From Kitasatospora sp. GAS204B (GTDB lineage: Bacteria; Actinomycetota; Actinomycetes; Streptomycetales; Streptomycetaceae), in NCBI RefSeq assembly GCF_029892155.1, contig NZ_JARZAG010000004.1, forward strand, positions 310,001 to 374,000: DNA of 64,000 nucleotides, read 5' to 3'. The notes beneath the pieces are model-generated. The model was not told the origin of the DNA, made no database searches, and saw nothing but the letters and a program-made list of their open reading frames with translations. The position numbers and the translations under genes are program-made. Below are positions 32,702 to 40,514 of this stretch, piece after piece. Numbering within the stretch: the stretch's first letter is position 1; each line of letters begins with the position of its first letter.

Positions 32702-34174
32702 ATGAGTCGTATGGGCACCACCATGGCTGAGCAGGACGGATCGCCGCTCGAATCACCGGATGCGTCGCCGTTCGGATCATCGTTCGGGTCGCCCGCCGAC
32801 GAGCCGCTCGGCGCCGAGCTGCGCGGCGAGCGCGCCGCCCGGGCTCGGATCGCCGCCGCCCGGCTCGCCGCCGAGGGCGTCGAAGGCGTGATCCTCAGCT
32901 GGGTGGACAACGCCGGTCTCACCCGGGTGAAGACCGTCCCGGTCCGCCGTCTGGAGCACGCGGCCGCCTGGGGCGTCGGCGCCGCCCCCTGCTTCGACGT
33001 CTTCCTCGTCGACGACTCGGTCACCACCAGCCGCCACATCGGCGGCCCGGCCGGCGACCTGCGGCTGATCCCCGATCTGCACCGGCTCACCCGGCTGTCC
33101 GCCCAGCCCGGTTGGGCCTGGGCCCCCGCCGACCGCTACGCCCAGGACGGCTCGGTGCACCCCGGTTGCCAGCGCCGCTTCGCCCGCCGGCTGACCGGGG
33201 CGGTCTCGGCGCGCGGGATCGAGCTGCGGGCCGGGATCGAGATCGAGTGGGTGGTGGCGCTGGCCGGCGCCCCCGGCGAGCCGCCCTGCTACCCCACCTT
33301 CGGCCCCGCCTACGGCCTGCACCGCCTGGTCGACCTCTCCGACTACCTGCGCGACCTGCTGCACGCGCTGGACGAGCAGGGCCTGAGCGTCCTGCAGCTC
33401 CACCCCGAGTACGCCCCCGGCCAGTTCGAGGTCTCGCTGGCCCCCGAGGGCCCGCTCGGCGCAGCCGACACCACCGTGCTGGTCCGCCAGACCATCCGCG
33501 CGGTCGGCGTCCGGCACGGCCTGCGCACCTCGTACGCCCCGGCCGTCGAGCCAGGCACCGTCGGCAACGGCGGCCACCTGCACCTCTCGCTCTGGCGCGG
33601 CGAGCACAACCTCGGCCAGGGCGGCCCCGGCCGCTACGGCCTGACCGGCGAGGCGGAGTCCTTCCTGGCCGGCGTGCTGGCCGAACTGCCCGCACTGCTC
33701 GCGCTCGGCGCGCCCAGCCCCGCGAGCTACCTGCGCCTGGTCCCGCAACAGTGGGCCGGCGCCTACCAGTGCTGGGGCCTGGAGAACCGCGAGGCCGCCC
33801 TGCGGCTGATCCCCGGGCCGCCCGGCGAGGGCCCGGCCGGTGCCAACGCCGAGCTCAAGTGCTTCGACGCGGCAGCCAACCCCTATCTCCTGGTCGGCAG
33901 CGTGCTCGCGGCCGGCCTCGCCGGTCTGGACGCCCGCCGCTCGCTGCCCGCCGAGGTCCCCGGCGACCCGGCCGCCCTGCCCGAAGGCGAGATCCCCCGG
34001 CTGCCGAGCAGCCTGGCGCAGGCCCTCGCCGAGTACCGCACCTCCGGCATCCTGCGCGAGGCACTCGGCGATCCGCTCTACGAGGCGGTGCTGGCGGTGC
34101 GGTTGGGCGAGCTGGCGCTCTTCGACGGGTGCTCGCCCGAGGAGCTGGCGGCGGCGACCCGCTGGCGGTACTGA
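32702..34174 (+). CDS. glutamine synthetase-like ligase (GlnA4 / gamma-glutamyl-amine ligase type)
   Basis: A 490-residue protein of the glutamine synthetase superfamily. The beta-grasp half includes GVILSWVDNAGLTRVKTVPV. Catalytic-half motifs are GIEIEWVV (metal Glu), HPEYAPGQFEVSL, VGNGGHLHLSLW (ATP/ammonia site) and a late ELKCFDAAANPYLLVGS, where Lys replaces the Arg of housekeeping GlnA. The adenylylation tyrosine loop is not seen. These differences place it with GlnA4-like or polyamine/ethanolamine gamma-glutamylating enzymes rather than with the ammonium-assimilating GlnA. The start is ATG 32702 behind GGGAG; a methionine four codons later is an alternative. The amine substrate is not known. 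Confidence 0.8.
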   Translation: MSRMGTTMAEQDGSPLESPDASPFGSSFGSPADEPLGAELRGERAARARIAAARLAAEGVEGVILSWVDNAGLTRVKTVPVRRLEHAAAWGVGAAPCFDVFLVDDSVTTSRHIGGPAGDLRLIPDLHRLTRLSAQPGWAWAPADRYAQDGSVHPGCQRRFARRLTGAVSARGIELRAGIEIEWVVALAGAPGEPPCYPTFGPAYGLHRLVDLSDYLRDLLHALDEQGLSVLQLHPEYAPGQFEVSLAPEGPLGAADTTVLVRQTIRAVGVRHGLRTSYAPAVEPGTVGNGGHLHLSLWRGEHNLGQGGPGRYGLTGEAESFLAGVLAELPALLALGAPSPASYLRLVPQQWAGAYQCWGLENREAALRLIPGPPGEGPAGANAELKCFDAAANPYLLVGSVLAAGLAGLDARRSLPAEVPGDPAALPEGEIPRLPSSLAQALAEYRTSGILREALGDPLYEAVLAVRLGELALFDGCSPEELAAATRWRY

Positions 34175-34385
34175 GGGCCGAGCCGGCCGCCGAGACCTGT
34201 CCCGCGCCTGGGCCGGCGCAGGAAGCGAGATCGATGGCCACCCTGTTCCCCCGTTGCTCATGAACCGTGCTCGGCCGCTCAGCCGTGCCACCCCGGGGCG
34301 GAGGTCGTCCGCAGTCACCGGGCCTGCCCCGCTGAGTGGGCCTGACCAGGGGATCCTCTAGCTTTGGATCATGATGCAGAAGGGC

Positions 34386-34403
34386 GCGACTTTCCCAAGT
34401 CGC
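34386..34403 (+). promoter_or_regulatory. 5'-leader hairpin upstream of the secreted amidase-like gene
   Basis: GCGACTT-TCCC-AAGTCGC is a perfect 7-base stem with a 4-base loop, ending 28 bases before the GTG at 34432. It may stabilise the message or mark an upstream terminator. It does not resemble the c-di-AMP riboswitch often found before cell-wall hydrolase genes. Confidence 0.45.
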
Positions 34404-34431
34404 TGCTTTCAACCGCAGGGGGAATGTGATA

Positions 34432-35250
34432 GTGCGTAACAACATTGGTCGCCGGATCGCCGGGGCCGCCATGGTCGTCGGCCTGCTCAGTGCCGGTGCT
34501 CCCGTCCTCGCGGCGCCCGCGTTCGCGGACTCGACCACCGGCACCACCCAGGCCCAGGACGCCCAGGGCATCCCCTCGTTCAGCGACCTGCTGCGCGGCG
34601 TCGAGGTCGACTGGGCCGAGAGCCACTGGAACTGGACCGCCTGGAACGACAGCACCCCGGTCGCCTTCGGCGCCGACCAGGAGAAGTACCAGTGCGCCGA
34701 GTACGTCGCCCGGGCGCTGGCGGCGGCCGGCCTGGTCCCCGGGCTCGGCCCGGACGACTCGCAGGACGCCTACTTCAACTACACGGCGCCCAACGGCAAG
34801 ACCTACGACCTGCTGCTGATCGGTGACCTGCCGCAGTACCACAACCTGTACGACTACCTGATGGACAGCGGCCTCGGCACCGACATCGGTGACCACCCCG
34901 AGGACGCCCGCCCCGGCGACGTGGTGGTCACCTACGCCGGGCCCGGCGTGACCAAGAGCCACACCGGCCTGGTGGCCACCGCCGCCGACGGCTCGAACGA
35001 GCCGACCGTCGACGCCCACAACCGGGCGCGCCTGCACTACGGCTACCACTTCTACGCGCCCTCGCACCTGGTGCGGATCGAGCCGCTGGGCCTGCTGACC
35101 GGCTTCCTGCCGAGCGGCACGCAGCTCGCCGCGCCGAAGACCGCCATGCAGAAGCTGGCAGTCACCCCGCGTTCGACCGCCCCGCAGGCCCCGACCGCCC
35201 CGGCGCTCCCGACCGTGGGACGTCAGGACCCGGCCGGCCCGCAGGTCTGA
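34432..35250 (+). CDS. secreted amidase-domain (CHAP/NlpC-like) protein
   Basis: About 272 residues with a signal peptide (RRIAGAAMVVGLLSAGAPVLAAPAFA). The mature part has YQCAEYVARALAAAGL, a likely catalytic cysteine, and KSHTGLVATAADG, the matching histidine, as in the Amidase_6/CHAP-like papain fold. The role is probably cell-wall or peptide amide hydrolysis. The C terminus is Pro/Ala/Thr-rich. I prefer GTG 34432 over GTG 34426: the AGGGGG ribosome site is about 9 bases from the former but only 3 from the latter. A hairpin terminator follows at 35261-35299. Confidence 0.75.
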   Translation: MRNNIGRRIAGAAMVVGLLSAGAPVLAAPAFADSTTGTTQAQDAQGIPSFSDLLRGVEVDWAESHWNWTAWNDSTPVAFGADQEKYQCAEYVARALAAAGLVPGLGPDDSQDAYFNYTAPNGKTYDLLLIGDLPQYHNLYDYLMDSGLGTDIGDHPEDARPGDVVVTYAGPGVTKSHTGLVATAADGSNEPTVDAHNRARLHYGYHFYAPSHLVRIEPLGLLTGFLPSGTQLAAPKTAMQKLAVTPRSTAPQAPTAPALPTVGRQDPAGPQV

Positions 35251-35260
35251 CCCACCGAAC

Positions 35261-35299
35261 GGGGTGCCGCCGCCGCGCAGGTCACGGCGGCGGCACCCC
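35261..35299. terminator. bidirectional hairpin terminator
   Basis: GGGGTGCCGCCGCC (35261-35274) and its complement (35286-35299) form a perfect 14-base stem with an 11-base loop. It sits between the convergent amidase-like and cyclophilin genes. Confidence 0.88.
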
Positions 35300-35350
35300 G
35301 CCCCGAGGTCATTGACAGTGACCCGTAGGGCAGTTGGGGCCTCGTCGGGG

Positions 35351-35875
35351 TCAGCGGCTCTCGATCACGACCGACTCGATGACCACGTCCTTGGCCGGCC
35401 GGTCGTTGCGGCCGGTCTTCGTCCCCGCGATGTCGTCGACCACCTTCCTGCCGGCGTCGGTCGTCACCTCGCCGAAGATGGTGTGCTTACCGGTCAGCCA
35501 GGCGGTCGGCACCACCGTGATGAAGAACTGCGAACCGTTGGTGCCAGGACCGGCGTTGGCCATCGCGAGCAGGTAGGGCTTGGTGAACGCCAGGTCGGGG
35601 TGGAACTCGTCGGCGAACTCGTAGCCCGGGCCGCCGGTGCCGGTGCCCAGCGGGTCCCCGCCCTGGATCATGAAGTCCTTGATCACGCGGTGGAAGACGG
35701 TGCCGTCGTAGAGCTTGTCGGTCGACTTCTTGCCGGTCGCCGGGTGGGTCCACTCCCGCTCGCCCTTGGCGAGTTCCACGAAGTTCCGGACCGTTTTCGG
35801 CGCGTGGTCCGGCAGCAGCCGGATCTCGATGTCGCCCTGGTTGGTCTTCAACGTCGCGTACAGCTGCTCGGCCAT
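35351..35875 (-). CDS. peptidyl-prolyl cis-trans isomerase, cyclophilin type
   Basis: A 174-residue cytoplasmic cyclophilin. Motifs are FHRVIKDFMIQGGDP (with the catalytic Arg), GYEFADEFHPDL, LAMANAGPGTNGSQFFIT and KHTIFGEVTTDAG. It speeds proline isomerisation in protein folding. There is no signal peptide. It is followed by the 35261-35299 terminator and reads in the same direction as lgt upstream, with an 82-base gap. Confidence 0.95.
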   Translation of the reverse strand: MAEQLYATLKTNQGDIEIRLLPDHAPKTVRNFVELAKGEREWTHPATGKKSTDKLYDGTVFHRVIKDFMIQGGDPLGTGTGGPGYEFADEFHPDLAFTKPYLLAMANAGPGTNGSQFFITVVPTAWLTGKHTIFGEVTTDAGRKVVDDIAGTKTGRNDRPAKDVVIESVVIESR

Positions 35876-35957
35876 GGGTGCCTGCGCCTCTCACTGGTCG
35901 TCATGCGGGCACTAGACGCTACCTCTGGGGGACGCCGACGGGTGGCGCGCCGCGCAC

Positions 35958-36830
35958 TCAGAGCGTGCCGGCGTCCTGCTCGACGGGCGCGGCCTCGGTG
36001 TCCGCGCCTTCTGCGGCGGGTTCGACGGCCGCAGGCGCGTCCGCCCGTCCCCGCCGGTTCAGCGCCGCGAACCAGGCCAGCCCGGCCAGGGCCACCAGCG
36101 AGGCGATGTAGAAGTTCAGCCGGAGGCCGAGAAAGTACTGCGAGTAGTCGACCCGCAGCGACTCCTCGAAGATCCGGAAGGCCGAGTACCCGGCCACGTA
36201 CAGCGCGAACAGGCTGCCCGGCTTGACCTTCCCGCGCCGGCCGAGCCAGATCAGGAATCCGGCCAGCGCCAGGTCCCAGACGAGCTCGTAGAGGAAGGTG
36301 GGCTGGAAGGTGGTGTCCTGGAGGTACCCGGCGGGCCGGAAGGCTGGGGCGATCTCCAGGCCCCAGGGCAGCTTGGTCGGTCCGCCGAACAGCTCCTGGT
36401 TGAAGTAGTTGCCGATCCGCCCGATCGCCTGGGCCACCAGCAGGCAGGGCGCCAGCGCGTCCATCATGCCCGTGACGCTGGCGCCGGCCTTCCGCAGCCG
36501 CCAGACGCAGACCAGCGTGGCCAGCAACACACCGCCCCAGATCCCGAGGCCGCCGTCCCAGACCGCCAGCGGGCCCCACCAGTGGTGCGGGATGCCGGCG
36601 GGCGTGGTCACGTCGAAGTAGAGGCGCCCGCCGAGGATGCCGAACGGCACGCCCCAGGTCGCCATGTCGTCCACCAGCTCGGGGTTGCCACCCTTGGCCG
36701 CCCAGCGGCGGCGGCCGACGAGGACGGCGATCGCGATGCCCACGATGTACATCAGCGCGTAGAAGTGGATGAACAGCGGGCCCAGGTGGAAGCCGTTCAC
36801 CGACGGCGAGGGGATGGCGGCAAGCAGCAT
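35958..36830 (-). CDS. lgt: prolipoprotein diacylglyceryl transferase
   Basis: A 290-residue polytopic membrane enzyme that transfers diacylglycerol from phosphatidylglycerol to the lipobox cysteine of prolipoproteins, such as the one encoded at 554. It has about seven membrane segments and the Lgt signature [16 protein letters not shown], preceded by GGRLYFD. The C-terminal 35 residues form an acidic/Ala-rich cytoplasmic tail common in actinobacterial Lgt. I start it at ATG 36830. It is divergent from the kinase gene at 36915. Confidence 0.94.
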   Translation of the reverse strand: MLLAAIPSPSVNGFHLGPLFIHFYALMYIVGIAIAVLVGRRRWAAKGGNPELVDDMATWGVPFGILGGRLYFDVTTPAGIPHHWWGPLAVWDGGLGIWGGVLLATLVCVWRLRKAGASVTGMMDALAPCLLVAQAIGRIGNYFNQELFGGPTKLPWGLEIAPAFRPAGYLQDTTFQPTFLYELVWDLALAGFLIWLGRRGKVKPGSLFALYVAGYSAFRIFEESLRVDYSQYFLGLRLNFYIASLVALAGLAWFAALNRRGRADAPAAVEPAAEGADTEAAPVEQDAGTL

Positions 36831-36879
36831 GCTGCGAGGGTACGCGAGCTGGGCGAACAGCCGGGTGTCGGGATATCGG

Positions 36880-36908
36880 ATGACCGCGCCCCGGCCGTCC
36901 CCTACGGT
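36880..36908 (+). promoter_or_regulatory. leaderless promoter ATGACC-N17-TACGGT
   Basis: ATGACC (36880-36885) and TACGGT (36903-36908) have a 17-base spacer. The -10 box ends 6 bases before the ATG at 36915, so the message should begin at its start codon. No Shine-Dalgarno sequence is present. Confidence 0.65.
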
Positions 36909-36914
36909 GGCCGG

Positions 36915-37448
36915 ATGACCCCTCGGATGATCATCCTCAACGGCGGCTCCAGCTCCGGAAAGTCCGGCCTGGCCCGGTGCCTGCAGGCGGTGCTGCCCGA
37001 CCCGTGGCTGACCTTCGGGTGCGACACCTTCGTCGAGGGCCTGCCCGCCGCGCTCCGCACCTCGGATGCGGGGATCGAGTTCGCCCCGGACGGCGCGGTG
37101 GCGGTCGGCGAGGTGTTCCGGGAGCTGGAGGCCGCCTGGATCGCGGGCGTCGCGGCGATGGCCCGGGCGGGCGCGCGGGTGATCGTGGACGAGGTGTTCC
37201 TCGGCGGCGCGCAGTCGCAGCAGCGCTGGGAGCGGGCCCTCGACGGGCTGGAGGTGCTCTGGGTCGGCGTGCGCTGCGAGGCGGCGGTCGCGGCGGGACG
37301 CGAGCTGGCACGCGGGGACCGGGTCGGCGGGATGGCGGCGACGCAGGCCGAGCTGGTGCACCGCGGGGTGCGGTACGACCTCGAGGTGGACACCGCCCAC
37401 GCTGAGTCGATCGAGTGCGCGCGGCAGATCGCGGCCCGGCTGTCCTAG
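36915..37448 (+). CDS. chloramphenicol phosphotransferase-like kinase
   Basis: A 177-residue P-loop kinase. It shows [14 protein letters not shown] with Walker A at 10-17, FGCDTF with the candidate catalytic Asp37, and then [66 protein letters not shown]. From memory these match the S. venezuelae chloramphenicol 3-O-phosphotransferase closely. It would phosphorylate chloramphenicol or a related small alcohol using ATP. It is leaderless, divergent from lgt and convergent with the HipA-like gene. No chloramphenicol biosynthesis genes are in the window, so the natural substrate is uncertain. Confidence 0.82.
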   Translation: MTPRMIILNGGSSSGKSGLARCLQAVLPDPWLTFGCDTFVEGLPAALRTSDAGIEFAPDGAVAVGEVFRELEAAWIAGVAAMARAGARVIVDEVFLGGAQSQQRWERALDGLEVLWVGVRCEAAVAAGRELARGDRVGGMAATQAELVHRGVRYDLEVDTAHAESIECARQIAARLS

Positions 37449-37481
37449 GGTCTGTCGCTCGTACGGGCCGCCCGCCCCCGG

Positions 37482-38357
37482 TCAGTGCCCGTGCAGGTCC
37501 GGCACCTGTTGCAGCCAGGCCGGCCGCCCCGCCGCCGTCCGCTTCGCCCGGGCAGCCTCGGCGACCCGCAACTCCGCCTCGGTGGCGAAGTGCTGCGGCA
37601 GCCAGCGCTCGGAGACCGCCGCCCGCGCGGCCAACTGCCGGACGTAGGCCTCGCGCAGCTCGGCGACGTCGGCGAAGCCCTCCTCGACCTCCAGCCACTG
37701 CGCCGGCACCAGGGCCACCACCTCGCGCAGCAACTCCTCGGTCACCTGCGGCGCCAGCTCGGCATCGGCCGCCGCCACGTCGGGGTGCTGGTCGCCCAGC
37801 GCGTGGCCGCTGAGGTCGTAGGCGCGGTCCACGGCGGCGGCCGCGCCGGACCAGCGGTGGTGGAAGACCAGCGCCGCGCCGTTGTCGATCAGCCAGAGGC
37901 GGCGGTGCCAGACCATCAGGTTGGGGTTGGCCCTGGTGCGGTCGACGTTGCCGGTGAGCGCGTCCAGCCAGACCACCCGCCCGGCTTCCAGCGGGTCGAT
38001 CGTCGGCCCGTCAGTGGCTCCGGGCCTGAAGTCGTGTGCCCCCGGCAGGTAGTCCATCCCGAGGTTGAGCCCGGCGCTGGCCCGCAGCAGGTCCTGGATC
38101 TCGGCGTCGGGCTCGTGCTCGGCCACCGCCGGATCGAAGTCGACCAGCACCAGTTCGGGCACCCGCAGGCCGAGCCGCCGGGCCAGCTCGCCGACGATCA
38201 CCTCGGCCACCAGCGCCTTGCGGCCCTGCGCGGCGCCGGTGAACTTGACCACGTAGGTGCCCAGGTCGTCGGTCTCGACGATGGCGGGCACCGAACCGCC
38301 GGCCCGCAGCGGGGCGAGGTAGTGCAGGGCGTTCACCCGGGTCAGGTCAGCAGACAC
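37482..38357 (-). CDS. HipA-like kinase-fold protein
   Basis: A 291-residue protein with a GTG start. It shows the compact HipA-like pattern: ADLTRVNALHYLAPLRAGGS, TYVVKFTGAAQGRKALVAEVIVGELA (ATP-binding Lys region), and VVWLDALTGNVDRTRANPNLMVW followed by LWLIDNGAAL, equivalent to the catalytic HxD/DN metal-binding loop. It lacks the HipA N-terminal domain and no HipB-like partner lies next to it, so it is not a classical toxin module. In streptomycetes this form usually stands with a DUF3037 gene, which is absent here. Confidence 0.78.
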   Translation of the reverse strand: MSADLTRVNALHYLAPLRAGGSVPAIVETDDLGTYVVKFTGAAQGRKALVAEVIVGELARRLGLRVPELVLVDFDPAVAEHEPDAEIQDLLRASAGLNLGMDYLPGAHDFRPGATDGPTIDPLEAGRVVWLDALTGNVDRTRANPNLMVWHRRLWLIDNGAALVFHHRWSGAAAAVDRAYDLSGHALGDQHPDVAAADAELAPQVTEELLREVVALVPAQWLEVEEGFADVAELREAYVRQLAARAAVSERWLPQHFATEAELRVAEAARAKRTAAGRPAWLQQVPDLHGH

Positions 38358-38486
38358 CCGCCCAGCCTAAACGGAGCCCCGCGGCGGCGTCCCGGGCCTG
38401 CGACGATCCCACCCACCAGGTGTGGTTGGCTGTCCGCGACGTACCAGACGTACCACCCGAGCAGTACCCCCCGAAGGAGCCCAGCC

Positions 38487-38930
38487 ATGGCCCAGGTCCA
38501 CGCCCACACCGAGCGGACCTACCCCGCCACCGCCGAGCAGGCGTACGAGGCGATCGCCGACTACACCACCGTGCGGCCCACCCTGCTGCCCGCGCAGTAC
38601 AGCGAGTACGAGGTCCGCGCGGGCGGTGTCGGCGCCGGCACGCAGGTGCACTGGCGGCTGCAGGCCACCGAGAAGCGGGTTCGCGACTGCCTCTTCACCG
38701 TCTCCGCGCCGTCCGCCGGGAAGCTGGTGGAGACCGACGCCAACTCCTCGATGGTGATCACCTGGACGGTCTCCTCGGTGGCCGGTGGCCAGACCACCGT
38801 GGCGATCGACACCACCTGGCAGGGCGCGGGCGGCATCGGCGGCTTCTTCGAGCGCACCTTCGCCCCCAAGGGCCTGAACCGGATCCACGACGAGGTGCTG
38901 AACCGCCTCGCCCAGCACCTCGGCAAGTAG
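38487..38930 (+). CDS. SRPBCC-family (polyketide cyclase/dehydrase-like) protein
   Basis: A 147-residue START/Bet v1-like protein: TYPATAEQAYEAIADYTTVRPTLLPAQYSEYEV at the start and GTQVHWRLQATEKRVRD, ending in the long helix GFFERTFAPKGLNRIHDEVLNRLAQHL. Such proteins bind hydrophobic ligands in a cavity; the ligand is unknown. AAGGAG lies before ATG 38487. A partial 17-base direct repeat, GCACCTCGGCA, spans the stop codon (about 38914-38946), and a hairpin terminator follows. Confidence 0.85.
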   Translation: MAQVHAHTERTYPATAEQAYEAIADYTTVRPTLLPAQYSEYEVRAGGVGAGTQVHWRLQATEKRVRDCLFTVSAPSAGKLVETDANSSMVITWTVSSVAGGQTTVAIDTTWQGAGGIGGFFERTFAPKGLNRIHDEVLNRLAQHLGK

Positions 38931-38959
38931 CACCTCGGCACGTAGCACCATCGGCCGGA

Positions 38960-38989
38960 CACCCGTACGACTGACAGCTCGTACGGGTG
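38960..38989 (+). terminator. hairpin terminator after the SRPBCC gene
   Basis: CACCCGTACGA (38960-38970) and TCGTACGGGTG (38979-38989) form a perfect 11-base stem with an 8-base loop, 30 bases after the stop. Confidence 0.85.
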
Positions 38990-39041
38990 GACCGCGGCCC
39001 CGGGGGAGTGACGGCACGCGAACCGACCTGCCGCGTCACCC

Positions 39042-39047
39042 TAGGCT
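39042..39047 (+). promoter_or_regulatory. -10 element of a probable leaderless promoter
   Basis: TAGGCT ends 7 bases before the GTG at 39055 and no ribosome site is present. A convincing -35 is not seen. Confidence 0.4.
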
Positions 39048-39054
39048 CGCGGCC

Positions 39055-40173
39055 GTGCATCTGACGATCCTTCACGTTTCCCAGCCGGTGGACGGCGGGG
39101 TGGCCCAGGTGGTCACCGATCTGGTCCGCGGCCAGCGCGCGGCCGGCCACCGGGTGCTGGTCGCCTGCCCACCCGGCGGCCGGCTCGGCCCCCGGGCCGG
39201 CGCCGCCGGGGGCGAGCTGCTGGAGTGGCCGGCCCGCCGCTCGCCCGGGGCGAGCGTGCCCGGCGAGGCCGCCCGGCTGCGCCGGCTGGTGCACGCGGCG
39301 GCGCCCGATCTGGTCCACCTGCACAGCGCCAAGGCCGGCCTGGCCGGCCGCCTCGCGCTGCGCGGCCGGCTGCCCACCGTCTTCCAGCCGCACGCCTGGT
39401 CCTTCGCCGCCGCGACCGGCGTGCTCGCCACCGCCAGCACCCGCTGGGAGCGGTACGCGACCCGCTGGGCGGCCGCCGTGCTCTGCGTCAGCGAGCAGGA
39501 GCGGCTGGACGGCGAGGCGGTCGGGATCAGCGCCCCGTTCGCCGTGGTCCCCAACGGGGTCGACCTGGCGCACCACACGCCCGCCGAACGCCGCGCCGCG
39601 CGGCTCTCGCTGGGGCTCGACCTGTCCGAGCCGCTGGCGGTCTGCGTCGGGCGGCTCTGCCGGCAGAAGGGGCAGGACCTGCTGCTCGCCTGCTGGCCCG
39701 CGGTGCTGCGGCGGGTGCCGACTGCCCGGCTGGCGCTGGTCGGCGGCGGCCCGGACGCGCAGGCGCTGGCCGCGCAGGCCCGGGCGCTGCCGGAGCCGTA
39801 CCGGGTGCGGCTGGCGGGCGAGGTGACGGACCCGCGGCCCTGGCTGGCGGCGGCCGACCTGGTGGTGCTGCCTTCGCGCTGGGAGGGAATGGCGCTGGCG
39901 CCGTTGGAGGCGATGGCGATGGCCCGCCCGGTCATCCTGACGGAGGTGCCGGGGGCCCGCGAGCAGCTGCCGCCGGAGCAGCGGGAGACCGGACTGGTGC
40001 CGGCCGGGGACCCGGCGGCGCTGACGAACGCGCTGGCCGAGGCGCTGGCGGATCCGCTGGAGTGCGCCCGGCGCGGAATGGCGGCGCGTGCCTGGGTGGC
40101 GAGCCGGCATGACGTGCGCACGATGGTCGCTCGCGTGTCGGAGCTCTACCAGAAGACGATCAGCGAGGGCTAG
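39055..40173 (+). CDS. glycosyltransferase family 4 (exopolysaccharide locus)
   Basis: A 372-residue GT-B enzyme. The acceptor half starts LTILHVSQPVDGGVAQVVTDLVRG and contains PDLVHLHSAKAGLAGRLA and VVPNGVDL. The donor half has CVGRLCRQKGQDLLL, ALVGGGPDAQALA, and the EX7E-type region PSRWEGMALAPLEAMAMARPVI. It transfers a sugar from a nucleotide donor to a lipid-linked acceptor on the cytoplasmic face. A 341-base regulatory gap separates it from the rest of the polysaccharide operon. Confidence 0.9.
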   Translation: MHLTILHVSQPVDGGVAQVVTDLVRGQRAAGHRVLVACPPGGRLGPRAGAAGGELLEWPARRSPGASVPGEAARLRRLVHAAAPDLVHLHSAKAGLAGRLALRGRLPTVFQPHAWSFAAATGVLATASTRWERYATRWAAAVLCVSEQERLDGEAVGISAPFAVVPNGVDLAHHTPAERRAARLSLGLDLSEPLAVCVGRLCRQKGQDLLLACWPAVLRRVPTARLALVGGGPDAQALAAQARALPEPYRVRLAGEVTDPRPWLAAADLVVLPSRWEGMALAPLEAMAMARPVILTEVPGAREQLPPEQRETGLVPAGDPAALTNALAEALADPLECARRGMAARAWVASRHDVRTMVARVSELYQKTISEG

Positions 40174-40514
40174 TCGACTCCCCGTGTCTCCGCGCGGATC
40201 TGATCGTTTCTCAGGCAGTGACGTGCATGTTGTTCGGTAGGGGCGACTTGGTCGATCACCTGTTCAGGCCGTGCCCAGCGGCTAAATCGGAAATTCCGAT
40301 TAATGGGCGGGTGGAATGAAACGGCAAGTCAACTCCCCATCAACGTCCGGGAATTTAGCCGTCGCTCGGTAATGTCTGATTTTGCTCACTTCGTTACAAA
40401 ATGTACGAGATCCTGACGACCTCTTGTACGACTCTGTGCGAATTCGGGCGATTGAGGACGAACGGTACCGCGAAATCCGCCACCAAGGGCACACTGCAGG
40501 GGAGTTCGTGCGCG
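40174..40514. promoter_or_regulatory. 341-base AT-richer control region of the exopolysaccharide operon
   Basis: No gene is present. The region is far less GC-rich than its flanks. It contains a perfect 17-base palindrome AATCGGAA-A-TTCCGATT at 40285-40301 and a weaker dyad ATTTTG...CAAAAT at about 40379-40402. The operon start at 40515 has GGGGAG about 10 bases upstream. The palindrome looks like a dimeric repressor or activator site for exopolysaccharide expression. Confidence 0.65.

Noticed and set aside
34386..34431. Considered a c-di-AMP (ydaO) riboswitch before the amidase-like gene.
   Set aside because: The leader is too short and lacks the conserved aptamer sequence; only a simple hairpin is present.
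37482..38357. HipA-like gene considered as half of a toxin-antitoxin pair.
   Set aside because: There is no HipB-like HTH gene next to it and the HipA N-terminal domain is missing.
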